A stretch of 64,000 bases of DNA from Lepidodermella squamata (taxonomy: Eukaryota; Gastrotricha). Shown here one piece after another: positions 35,218-46,630 of the stretch. The stretch is from NCBI GenBank assembly GCA_047495785.1, contig JBLDXI010000031.1:868001-932000 (forward strand), in the 5' to 3' direction. Position 1 is the stretch's first letter. Every line of letters begins with the position of its first letter. The position numbers and the translations under genes are program-made. Below the pieces are notes generated by a model, which made no database searches, was not told the origin of the DNA, and saw only the letters and a program-made list of their open reading frames with translations.

Positions 35218-36128
35218 TCCTGCAGATTGACAGTAAGCTCAGCAAACCGAAATTTAGCTTTCAGTAACGGGTAACGGCTTCTCACGATTTAAATTTCATA
35301 AAGAAATGTGATTATATCGCTCGCTTTTATTAAAAGCGTAGTTCGAAAGCAAACATCTGCTATTTCCTTATCAAGATTATATATCTGTCTGAAATCAAAA
35401 TTTGATTATTTGCATGAAATTAATCGGATAGTTCGTGCAGTGATTTTTTTCATGATTCATGAATTTATGCACAAACATTGTGACGCCGAAATTGCGTCTC
35501 AAGAAAAATCTGAAAATTATAACTCCTTCCAGGTTCTTGCAAAGATCAGCAAAGATCCTTCTCAATTAATCACTGAAAAGTCTTTCCAACATCTTGCAAA
35601 GATTTATAAAGATCTTGAATCTTGGGACATCTTAGCACAACTTAGCAGATTAACCATGGCATTAATCCCTATGGGTGTTCCTTCGGTCGTCAGATGAAAA
35701 TGTCAAAGATCTCCGAAAGTCTTGTAATTATAATAGGCTGAATTTATATGAAATATGTAAGAATGGTATATATTTTAGGGAAAACCGACCAGCATGCCTC
35801 GTGCGAGCTTGATGTTCAATAGCAGCCTTGAAATTTCGGATTGGCTGGACCTTTCCCGAATCAAAAAAAGCTAGTTGAACTATATTCAGCTTCGAACATC
35901 GCCATTTAAGTTGGTTTTATTTTCCATCCTTAAACTGTCTTAAGCTCGCTCTGGGCAATAAAAATGTGGAATAAATAATCATTTACACCTTTAGGTGAAA
36001 AGCAAAGGTAACCGATCATTAGGTTTATTTAGTGTCATATCATGAAGTAAATAGATATCATTGTCATGATTCAGATAACATTCATTACAATTCTTCGTTG
36101 GCTGCCAGTTCGATAATCGCGCTTAAAA
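35218..36128. other. Intergenic interval
   Basis: Upstream region of gene D and downstream region of the small peptide gene. A plus-strand ORF of 129 codons (35308-35697) has no recognisable domain, a poor composition and no ATG context I trust; I do not call it a gene. Confidence 0.4.
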
Positions 36129-36508
36129 TCAATCGCGTTTTTGGTCAAAGATTTCTTCGAGCAGAGTCTCCATGATGCTACGAACCGCGTCAGCTTGCGA
36201 AAAAAAATCGTTTAATAAATATTAAAATTCGATAATTTTGAAACACTCACCTCCTGGACCGGCAGATTCGCCATTGGCAGTAGCATCTAAATTACCGAAA
36301 AATTAAAATTAAGTTAAACCCAGACTTGATTGGAGAGTAGTACCTGGATTGGCGCCTGTGCCGCTTCCCGATCCTACTTGCTCGGGAGCTGGATTCGAGA
36401 ATGCCAACGAAGCAAGCAGCAAAATAACTAGCATACAACAAAATTGCTCATCAGCTATGACATCTAGAATTCACTCTTACTTGCAGCGATGAGTAGAACA
36501 GTTCTCAT
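36129..36508 (-). CDS. Small secreted peptide precursor, 70 aa, four exons
   Basis: Four tiny minus-strand exons: 36508-36481, 36427-36344, 36286-36251 and 36193-36129 (28, 84, 36 and 65 nt), every junction in phase 1 with GT-AG ends and introns of 53-57 nt; the sum is exactly 71 codons. The product starts MRTVLLIAAIILLLASLAFS, a strong signal peptide. A Gly/Ala/Ser-rich middle (residues about 21-50) follows, then an amphipathic acidic C-terminus (SIMETLLEEIFDQKRD). There are no cysteines. I do not recognise the family. It could be a secreted peptide or a small structural protein. Frame, phase and signal peptide agreement make a real gene likely. Confidence 0.75.
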
Positions 36509-37529
36509 GATTCGATATATCAGAAATTGATGCGAAATTTTAATGAAAATTATTTGATCAAAATTGAGAGCAAAATTGATTGTAAAGGCAATTTTAAAAA
36601 CAATTTACACATCTCGGTGGGCACGTGTCAGATATTTACGATAAATATTTACGTTGAAACGCGTGCCTAGAATTAGTTCAAAAACATTTACTGTTTGAAT
36701 AACGATTGATTCAAAACACATAGAGTCCTGCTCCTGATCAGGCCGGTAAAGGATCCTGAATGAGTATTATGAAGAGTGAAACAATCTGCAAATCAATCAT
36801 TTTTTATTCCGGAGTCCGGCGCCTCACTCTGTTTAGATTACTGATGTTGAAATTCTCGAAGTTTTCAGTTTGCAGGCTGTGGAAATCCTACCGCTTGTTC
36901 CAGCTGTGCTTCGCTGATTCAGACTTCGATATTGCTGTGTTTTTTTAATATATAATTATTGATTGAAATAAACAATATTGATTGATGTTTCGATCTTCAA
37001 TTTTACCTTGATCGCTATATTGTTGTTGCATTAATCTTAAATTATTGTTACATAGTAAATTGTGCCAGAGAATGACAGGGCATTGGAAAACATTTTCCTT
37101 TCGTTCGATGGCTGATTAACTGAGAAGGCGCTGCGGAGCGATGATATTTTGTGGGCGATTTTATTCATGAAGACCGTATTAGTATGCTGCTGAATGTAGA
37201 GTGAAGGTTGGGACGGGACCTTGGAACATGGCAACATCGTTCTCGATAATACCTAAATATTCGTATAGATTTCACAAATCAGAGCTCGACCCTTCACTAA
37301 CACCCAACCCTGGGACAACTCTGACGAACCAAACACAAGGCGATCGCAGATGCCGTGCATTGCCAATCCGTCTCGATCACGGCCAACACCGTTATCGCTT
37401 CATTTTATTAAACCACTTTATTACGTTTCAAGCAGGTGTGAGGCGGTTTTGCCGCGCCCATTTGCGTAAAAGGCTTTGTTATTTAAATTCGAATTTTGGC
37501 CTGAAAAAAATCAGTATTCTGGTTTCTGA
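36509..37529. other. Intergenic interval upstream of gene E
   Basis: No gene recognised; presumably holds promoters of the divergent small peptide gene (minus) and gene E (plus). Confidence 0.45.
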
Positions 37530-40500
37530 ATGTTTCGCCATATGGCTTCTTCAAATGCTCTACTCTTGCTTCAGGTTTGCTCATGTTATTCTGAGCTGAT
37601 CGATCCTCTGTTATTCCTGCCATTCGACCGTCAATCACAGACGAGCGACATAAGCCGCAGATCCAGGAAGCTGAGCAACGAACCTCTAGTCCTATCGAAA
37701 ACAATCGCTGGCCCTTTCGGATACCTTCAAACATCGGCTAGCGTTGCATTCACATCAGTTGCGATCGGCCTATACGAACTGCCAACCACGCAACAACCAG
37801 ATTACAGTATTTGCTTGTTTTTCCTTTTCGACTCATTAGAGTCAAAAGATCTTAAGGAATTTGGCGTATTCAGCTACGAAAGATTGGACTGGAATCTAAG
37901 CGTGTCCCTCAATCTAACGAACCAAAAGCTTTCTCTTGCAACATCGGACAGCTGGCCAAACGCTTTGTGGGAAAGCCGTTCCTTGAGCAGAGGGAAGTAC
38001 TACTTTCTTGGATTGTCTGCAATCAAAGGTTATGGCTTAAGCGTATCAATCAGTGAGGAGCCCGATTACACAGTGCTGGAGACTAACGGCCCTTTCCGAG
38101 TTCAAGATGCAGCGACTCAATTGAAGCCGAAGCTTCACATTGGCCGATCACCGTCCGGCTTGACGACTCAAGAGGTGTTTTCTTGCGTTTTAGCATATGA
38201 TGCTGGTCTTTCGAATGAGCAGTTTTTGGAGGTTATCGAACTATGCTCGAATAACCATGAAAACGCCTCCTTGAAACAACCAGGTATTTTATTTCAAAAT
38301 TTTCACAGAGATTTCGTATTAAATTTTACTTTCAGCAAATATATTTGGGACTTATTACATGCAAGACGAATGGCGTCCGTCACATGAAGTCAAGCCTAGT
38401 GGGAGCCGCTGGATATTGGACGATAAAGCGAGCAATGAGGTTCTGTTACCGTTGTTTGAAGTTTAAGGTCTGAGATTCAGTCCTTTCTTTCAATAGCTTT
38501 CGGCTCTATTCAAATCTGCTGGAATCCAACCCATGCTATTTTACATTGGAAGCATAAATATTTGGCCGTATAGCAGCAGTTGCGGTGCTCAAACTTGCAA
38601 CCGCGCAGCAGTCACATATCTTGCCCCGGTATATCTGCCCGTGAAATACGCTCAGAACATAACGGAAAGAATGCTTTGCCGCCAATTTGAAAAACAAATC
38701 GGCTCCAATAGTCTTAAAATTCTGTCTATCGGCTTGGGTAATGAATGCCTATCGTATCAAGTTTTCATTACGTTCCTTATCCCATTAAAGACATCCCGTT
38801 CAGGAAACCTTTCTCGCTGATCGCGCATTGGCCATTGAACAAAGCAAATGGACTGATTGATAGAGGACCACGTCGGCTTCGGGATGAGAAGCCCGCAGTT
38901 GCAGAGTATGTGAATGGACCTTTTGCTTCGAAAGAAACAGCGGTGAAGATAACTACATTTCTGCTGATCGTCGGAGAAGACTTATCACATCCCATCGATT
39001 CCGGTTATACTATCTCGTTTTTCCTCCGGAAATCACCCGAGAAGCAATATCGAACAATGCTGGAGCTGGCATCGTGGGATTTTAAGATTTGGGTTGATGA
39101 AAAGGCAGAAATCAACGTTCGCATTCAAGACAAAAAACATCAGCTAAAGTCACTCGCAATTGACAACGAATGGATTTTTCTAGCTTTTGTGAGTAACGTC
39201 CATGGCTTCTATGTGTACAACCTATTCGGCACTGTTTATCACAAGAAGGGAGCAAGCTTTTCACCTTTCGGTAGATTCGAAATGAAACTAAACGGGAATG
39301 GGCTTGATGCAATGGCTTGTCTATCAATCTATCGTGAACCTCTGGGGCCTGATGACTTGCTCCAGGTTTATGACGGTTGTCGGCAAGATATATCGAATCA
39401 ATTGTCTGGCCAAGCCAATATCGCGATCGGATTACCACCTACACCGTATCCCACGTTGTATGGAACTATGCCTGCAGATTCCGATCAGTTCCCATTCTTC
39501 AAAAAGATCGATTTCGGATATAAATCGTGCATTACAGCAATGTTAGACGAGCGGCACTACATATTGCCTCAAAGTTGTCTGAGCCTCCTATGTGGGGCTA
39601 TTTCATGGTCATTCAATATCCTCGGATCACAAAATGGGTTATCGATTGTCAGAATGGTTCATCCAAACGACATTGGCGAAGATGGACGTAATAACATCGG
39701 GCTATTCACGAAGCTAGCTGGTTTGGATCTCATATGGCATCATTACGTCTACGTTTTAGGCCACGAAAAGCCGAGAGAAAGTCAGCAAGTCGAATTTTCC
39801 GCGGATTTGGATTCCAATAACAAGATTGATTGCATCGATGAAAAAAGCTACCAATATTCTTCTGGTTTGATAACGGTGGATGAACCCGGCTGCGATAACG
39901 ATCTGTACCTTTGTTTCGTTCCAACTGTGGGCGAAAAATTCTCGGCCTGCAACCTGAGTGAAGGAGCCACGCTCTCGTTTGCTGCAACTGCCGACCTCGT
40001 AACACCAGTTTGGCCTCGTCTGCTCCTCGTAAGTTGGCTTTGAGCCCCCGGAAAATCTCATCAAATGCACCGAACATTATCTCACAGGCTGGCATGTATT
40101 TAAGAGAAGGCAATTGTGAATCAGCGAAATATGTGAAATTCGTCAATCTCATTCGATTGAACTATTGGATACAGCAAACGATCGCCTGCAGCTCGCTATC
40201 TGTAAGCGGCATGTCATGTCCAGGTGATTTGAGCGACACAACCGGAAATACTACACTTGACTTAGAGGAGGAGGAAGTGGAGGAAGAAAACTCTACGCTG
40301 GTCTTCACTCCGGTGAAAATAGAAATATCGACAAATAATCCAGAAATTCTAGCCTCCTCAACAGCTACGGCGATTATGGTTGTAGCGCCTGAGTCTGAGA
40401 TTCCGGGAGGTGATTTCCAAAATATTTTAGAGAATCTCAAAGGCTGAATTAATTCTTCTTCATTCAGGTAGGATCGCCCTCATAGTGGTCTCTACAACCG

Positions 40501-41625
40501 GAGCTATCGCTTTCGTCCTCGTCGGAGTGGCATTTTACTGCTTGTGTAGATTGCGAAGAAAGGCGAGAGCTTCGATGCAAAAAATGATAGACAAGAACCC
40601 CAGGAAATCTATGTACATCACTGCATTTTTCGATTTCCAGCAAATGCTCGAAATGACACCGGAAGGTCGAGATCTTGTTCCTCTCATCAAGGAACTTCAT
40701 ATTCAAAGCTGCTTGATAGAATGTGCCGATTTAGTAGGGCAGGGCTATTTCGGAGCTGTTCACAGAGGGGTCTTACGCAAGCCTGAATGCGACGCTGAGC
40801 TGGTCGCTCTTAAAACAATTCTTCCAGGGACCTGTAAAGACGTGGTTTCGTTTGTTCGGGAAGCCTTGCTGATGAAAGAGTTTGACCATGTAAACATCTT
40901 GCCTTTGATCGGAATTGCTTCGCTGGATGGCCAACCTAACATTGTGGTCCCATTCATGGAAAAAGGCAGCTTGAACCGCCATCTCAACTCTTTTGAGCCA
41001 GAATTATGGGAATATGAACAGCTCATCGACTTCGCTAAGCAAATTTGCCAGGGGATGGTTTACCTCTCATCACGTAACTGCCTCCACAGAGATCTGGCTT
41101 GCCGCAACATTTTGGTGTCTGACAATGAAGTTTTGAAAATCTCAGACTTCGGCTTGTCTCGCGTTGTCTCACCTGACCAGCTTTACTATCGATCAAGTGA
41201 TGTGGGTGCCTCTATGATACCGACCAGATGGTACCCGCCCGAGTCATTGTGCAGTCAAGTATTTTTGGCAAAAAGCGATGTTTGGTCTTACGGAGTTGTT
41301 GTTTGGGAAATCTTCTCGCGTGAGTTGTGAATTTCATTCGTTGTTGTTGTTGTTATCACTCTTTATTCCTCAGTTTGCAGGGAAGAGCCGTACGCGGGCT
41401 TGAACAACTTTGAAGTTATTGTACAAGTGTCAAATGGATTGAGGCTGAAGAAACCCGACATTTGTCCACATAAAATGTTTGATCGTGAACCATCATTTTC
41501 CTACATAGAAATTGTTAACATTTCTGTCTTCCAGTTACGAATCTGTCATCCTACCTTGTTGGCGTTGCCCAGAAACCGAACGCGCTTCATTCGCAGAGCT
41601 GGCTGAAATTCTTGGGAATAACTAG
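37530..41625 (+). CDS. Receptor tyrosine kinase gene E (intact family member)
   Basis: Eight exons: 37530-38283, 38336-38439, 38497-38737, 38791-40028, 40088-40409, 40468-41319, 41374-41476, 41535-41625; 3705 nt, 1234 aa, all junctions in frame. Order: signal peptide; LamG-like domain (25-245); small linker exons (252-366); second LamG-like domain (about 372-585) with a GNGLDAMACLSIY core; protease-like domain (about 600-779) with Cys-x15-Cys ending LPQSC and later SACNLSEGA; acidic stalk; membrane helix (about 890-910, VVSTTGAIAFVLVGVAFYCL); juxtamembrane tyrosine (SMYIT); kinase (about 955-1230). The kinase keeps GQGYFGAV, VALK, HRDLACRN, SDFG, a PESL P+1 end and SDVWSYG, so it should be active. 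Ligand and pathway are unknown. This is the best reference copy of the family. Confidence 0.92.
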
Positions 41626-41629
41626 TCAA

Positions 41630-42637
41630 GGAAATTTGAAATTTGGAAAGCTAACCAGCTCGCCTGTGGCTTCGTCGTTTTTGCTTCAAAGTCTCACCAT
41701 AGGCACAGCTTTAGCTATTTTTCTCAGTTTTTGTCAGTTTTTGCCAATCTGCTGTGCGGATCTTAGCAACCTAGTTTTGCTGCTTGCGAATAAATTTCCT
41801 TGCGAAATTGATTTTAATGATTTTCGTTCAAGAGGGGTATTCATTGTGTCTCGAAAATTCGCAAATGTCGAAAGAATAACATCAATAAAAGATTTGGAGC
41901 AAAGGTAATTTTAAGGGAATTTGTTCTCCCACGAAACTACTGAAATCTACTATGCCGTATCTGAAGCAAAGGTTCATGGCATTTCGACCGAGAGCAGGAT
42001 CATAGAAACAAGCTGTGTAGACGGATTCCAACTAGCTTTCTTCCCTTTCGACAAGCTGAGCTGTACTATCAAGTTGCGAACAAGTAACCCGAATAGCTTC
42101 GAGCACTTTGAATCTGTTGATTATAAGCCTAATTTCAACACCCTCTTAGGCCCCTCAGACGTTTGGATACCATTAAGTGAAGGATTCACAGCAAACATCA
42201 CAGAAATAGACGGCTTCGATGTAATGATTTTTAACTTGTTATTCGATAGGAAGCCTTGGTACTATGCAAACGGTTGTTTTGCTCATGATTCTTCAGCTGA
42301 GTTCTTTGATCATTGACCCAGGCTGTTCGGATAGATCAACTTACGGCGTTACTGTAGTGCTCGCTTTTTCAGTCGTTTTTGCCAAAATTTTTGCGACAAT
42401 GCCTAAAACTTCTGAAACTGTTTATCTGGCAGTTATGGTTGAAGTTCAAATTGCAATGTGCGTCTTCATTACGGGTTACTCATTGATTGCGTCTGTTTTG
42501 ACTGGAACACAAAGGCGAAAATTTGTGGCTTGAGCCGGATTAGGATTTTGGATTTCAGCATCACTTTCCTCACTACAGCGGCTTTGGTTATTGTGAATTA
42601 CCATTTCCTAGTCAAAATGATTTATCGGATTGAATAA
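41630..42637 (+). pseudogene. Broken Cys-loop ligand-gated ion channel subunit
   Basis: Pieces of a pentameric ligand-gated channel follow directly after gene E. 41921-42300 encodes the end of the ligand-binding domain, with AFFPFDKLSC (Cys-loop end), SDVWIPLSEGF and ITEIDGFDVMIFNLLF, then the RKPWYY start of the first membrane helix. At 42264 the frame shifts to one reading VVLLMILQLSSL (TM1) and then TYGVTVVLAFSVV with MPKTSETVYL (TM2 and TM2-3 loop), ending at 42533. A TM4-like hydrophobic stretch is at about 42560-42637. The first half of the binding domain is mostly missing and the N-terminal piece has no ATG. The first loop Cys sits 15, not 13, residues before the second. Most likely a pseudogene. 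Confidence 0.72.
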
Positions 42638-42643
42638 AAAAAT

Positions 42644-42743
42644 TGCTCCAGGCGAGGCTCGAACTCGCGACCTTCGCATAACTCAGCGTACAATCAAGTA
42701 CTGCTTATAAGTACGACGCACTAACCAACTATGCAACTGGAGC
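42644..42743 (-). tRNA. tRNA-Ile(UAU) with 26-nt intron, copy 3
   Basis: Third copy of the same 100 bases, intron included, with seven T on the minus strand just after the 3' end (Pol III terminator). It starts 7 bp past the end of the Cys-loop remnant. Confidence 0.93.
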
Positions 42744-42965
42744 GGATGAACGACAAGCTCCTTAAATAAAATATGAATCAGTCAAACTTTTTACTTTTTC
42801 GATTTTTGAACAATTATTCAGCATATTATAAGGCATAGTTGCGTAGAATTATGAACAGTGATGATGTAGAGATCGACAATGATGAGGAGATTTTCTCGAA
42901 AATATTACAACAAAAATACAATAATGATTGTCCTAGATCTGCATAAAACAAAGAAATACTGTAAC

Positions 42966-44865
42966 CTATCTCTCTCCATAGTTGATCGAATCGAGATCTG
43001 AGCCGTTTTTTGATTGGGTACCTGCTGGTGAAGATGAGTTTCGATCTAGAGGAGACGAGCAACGTGCAAGTAAATTTCGCTCGAAAATCTTCGGCAACCG
43101 GTCTAGAATTGGATTGTTGTAGCAATATCTCTGCATGTACTGATCCCGAGTAATCGCTTTGTCTAAAATCAAAGAATAAAAAGACGCATCTCTGTAAATT
43201 TAATCCATTACCTAATATATAAGCCATCCCATCTATTCGAATCGTCACACCTCTTCGGCCAGACATACCGCCAAAAAGTAGGAAACTACCTGGAGATGCT
43301 CCTTCAGATCTGTCTTTTGAAAGAGACATTCCAGGTTTGACTCCGCTTGAAACAGTTGTAGTCGAACTTGCTGCTCCATCGTTGTGGTAATCCGAGGCGA
43401 GTTGGCCAATTTCAGTATCACCCATAGGAGTAGGAATCACGGACGAACTAACTGCGACGATATTTCTCGTAATTTCGTTCACCAGAACCACGTGGCCTGT
43501 AACTTGAGGCTGGTGCGATGAGTTTAACCTAGTTAGCTGGACATAACCCAGGTAATACTCATCGCGGAAAGGTAGGAACAAAGATGCGTCTCTAACTGCA
43601 AGTTGGGCTCCTCCTAGGTTGAAAGGTCGTGGTAACTGAGGCGCGACTGTAGTATCAAGCCTGCATTGAAGATACCTATCCGAACTTATCACCTGAGATT
43701 TTCCATTCACGAAAAAACACGCCAGAGTTTGAAGGGGTAGTACACTGAATACGAAATTGAGTTTTTGCTCACGTTTGCCTAACGTGACTACAACCCATGG
43801 TGTCCAAGTTGGCGCGATGAATTTCCAATTTTTCGAAACAAAAGCTGGTAACTTGATGACAACCCTCACATTTCGAGTTACGTCCCATAAATACGGGTAG
43901 TGCACTGTATCAGTTACAGCATCGACCGCTAATAAGGAGACATAAGGCTCGCCATTCAGTGTGAAAGCAGTTGGATGGGCTGGGTATAATTTAGACGTAG
44001 CAGCTTCCGGTATGCCAAGAAGCCTTCCGGAGTTTTCAACAGGATGCAGGGATGAAACGTCAAGCATAGTCGTGTAGACAAAACGATTCGCGGCGTTGTG
44101 TTCGTTTTCAGTCTGGTTCCTCGAGTCCTCATTAATCTCTCCGTCATAAGGCGACTGGAAAATATTTGAACGAGTGATTTGCAATGAGATCGCGCAGAAA
44201 GCCACGTTTTCGGATGAAGAACTCTTCGTCCCTACAAAGGAATACTCCATTGGCGCTACTAAATGAGCGCATGAGACCTTTTTGAGGCGGATTGATACCA
44301 ACAGTTGAGCTGCATCGTCGATCATTTGCCTAACATGGCGAGTGACGTAAGGCCCTAAAGAGCCAGCTTCTGATAAACCAATTATCGCATCCTGTTCATC
44401 CGGAGGTCCTGAAACACCTTGGGAACAGTCATCCGTGAAACTAGGTATCATTGCTAGGCAAACCAGATGGCGAGTTGCGTTTTCGAATGCGTAGTTCGGT
44501 ATGCCTCTAGGTAGGTTTGAGCGGTAAATAGGCGCGTTTTGTGACGAAGCACCGTCGAATAAATCGATAAGGGCTGATGATACAACGAAAACGATAAGGA
44601 TAACACCGGTACAACCGACCATAGCAATCACGCAGGGCGAGTCGGTTCGAGTCTGGCGGACTCGCATCATCCACTGCTGGCGGTAGGCTGCATCTGAGTC
44701 GTCGTAGGGTACTGTTGTAGGCTGAGGGCATGTTGCGGTCACATCTCGCGGAGTGAGTGGCGTAGATCGGAAGAACCTTCGATGGTTTTTATGGACGTTC
44801 AGAGTCGGCATAGTTTCTAAATTAAATGCGTCTAAAAACTGTACAAATATAGTGATTGAGGGCAC
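42966..44865 (-). CDS. Type II membrane protein of unknown function
   Basis: Two minus-strand exons: 44865-43212 and 43162-42966, joined across a 49-nt intron in phase 1; 616 aa from Met at 44865, or 598 aa from the in-frame Met at 44811, whose context I slightly prefer. An N-terminal cytoplasmic part of about 65-85 residues (basic, Thr/Pro-rich) precedes one membrane helix (CVIAMVGCTGVILIVFVVSS). The large outside part has several N-glycosylation sites, paired Cys, and alternating beta-like segments such as KNWKFIAPTWTPWVVV, GGAQLAVRDASLFLPF and EYYLGYVQLTRL. This reminds me of five-bladed propeller glycosidase or glycosyltransferase folds, but I cannot place it in a family. The layout resembles the adhesin-like protein at 60713-63948. 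Confidence 0.72.
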
Positions 44866-46630
44866 TTGAAAGCAATCTATTTTTAGATGGATCGGAATTT
44901 ATTTATTCATTTATAACACCCAAGAGAAGGAAACTCGAAATAGTTTGAAATCGAACGGAAACATATGATTGCAGGACAGTTACAACGGACAAAGGCAAAT
45001 GCGTGCGGGATAGAAAAATTTGGAAAAATTCCAACTTAGCAAAAGATGAATCATGCACTTCGACCCAGCATGGCATGCTTGCTGAGAACTCAGATGGAAA
45101 ATAGGGAGCGAGTGGGAAGACAGAACTGGTTAGGGTAAGGAAAATCGACAAAAGAGTCCCTCCTTTGGTCTATGACTGAGTTCACCTTGCGGACCTCTTG
45201 AACAGGCAGGGAAGATCCCTACCATCCTAGCGTTACTTCGCTCTCTGCCTAAATCCTAACACTAGTGAGAGAATTCGAGAATCGTGAAGAATTCGCGTTG
45301 ATAAATCCGGCTGTGGAAGACTCTTTCAAGTACAGAAGGAAGTATTCAAATTTGGCAAATGCTCTCATCAATCCAATAATGTCCCATTCACAATAATCTA
45401 CCACAGAAAACTAGGTAAAGGCAGTCCCAATTCCAGGTAACCGAATAGACTTGTTGACGTTCGGCGTCTGAAATCGCCGGTGAAATGCGATGCGTGACGC
45501 ACAGGTGCAGCGGCTATTTTGTTATCACAACGAGAAATATCATAGCACGCGCGCATTTTTACGCGGATTAGCTGCCCAATCACTTGCGTGAGCGGCTACT
45601 CGAGTGAAATAACACAATTGCGCACGCGTATATTTAGCAATAAATAGCTCTCTCAAGCCGTCGTCCGTCGTTGGTATCATCGCGACAACAAAACATATGC
45701 ATCTTGTTTTTTAGCTGCAAAAATGCTAAATTGTTGCGCGATTATTTTTCGCGCGCACCACATACTCTCGGCATCATTAATATAATATTATGCCACTGAA
45801 GCGCTCGCATGCGCATGTGAGTGATATTTATCCGATAATATACCTTCGTTGATGATTAAGGCGGTCCCACTGGGAGATAAGCGCGTGCGTTTTGATTCAA
45901 TAAAATTTTGTGGCGACTAAATAGCCGCTCGTTGCGTTATTAGCATCTGCCGCGAATTGATAGGCCTCTATTAACAAAATTATTATTATTTTATTTCAGC
46001 TGCCCGCTGTGCGATTTCACAAGAGCGTTATTAGTAGTGACGCGCCGTGCCGTGGCGCTCTATATAATAAATTAGCGCGGGGATGAAATGCTGAAAATAA
46101 TATTTTCACATTTTATGCGCATAACAGTAGTAGTTGGTCAGCTTATTTTTTTCTTGAGATTTTCTCGCACTTCATTTCAAGTATTGACTTAACGAGCAAT
46201 ATCGCACGCAGTGCAAGTTATGATTATTAATTCCGGTGTGGGCTGCTGAAAACTTGAATTAAAAATTATAATTGCTTGAGTAAATAAGGGATTATGTATA
46301 TGAAAAAATGATGAAGCGGAAGTTTGTTTACTTCCAGCGACGTTAGGACAATGTCTGGCGTTGCATTGTTGGCGGGTGGTTACGATGGAAATTCTTGAAC
46401 TTTGAGTCTGAGGGAATAGATCGAACTGTACTTAATTCTGCAAAACAACGGTGGGAAATAAGGGTCGAAAGCCTAAACCGCTTTATTAATCAAGTCAATC
46501 ATAGCAAGCTCGTAAAATTCTTTGGTGACTGACCTTTGATCTTACGATACTAATGATGAAAAGCAAAAGCCACATCTTGAATAATATCATGGTAAATCGC
46601 TGCTACTTCCTGTGGGAATATTGGTTAAAA
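44866..46630. other. Intergenic interval
   Basis: About 1.8 kb without a convincing gene. 45205-45235 shares a GATCCCTACCATCC-TAGCG word with 21415-21441, so a short dispersed repeat may be present. 45440-46080 is rich in GCGC and CGCG words compared with the surroundings. Confidence 0.4.

Noticed and set aside
35308-35697. 129-codon plus-strand ORF between gene D and the small peptide gene
   Set aside because: No domain, low-complexity repetition of LAKI-type words, and no supporting signals; left as non-coding.
15193-42743. tRNA-derived SINEs or a CRISPR-like repeat
   Set aside because: The three 100-bp repeats fold as complete tRNA-Ile genes with Pol III terminators and have unrelated flanks; there is no spacer array.
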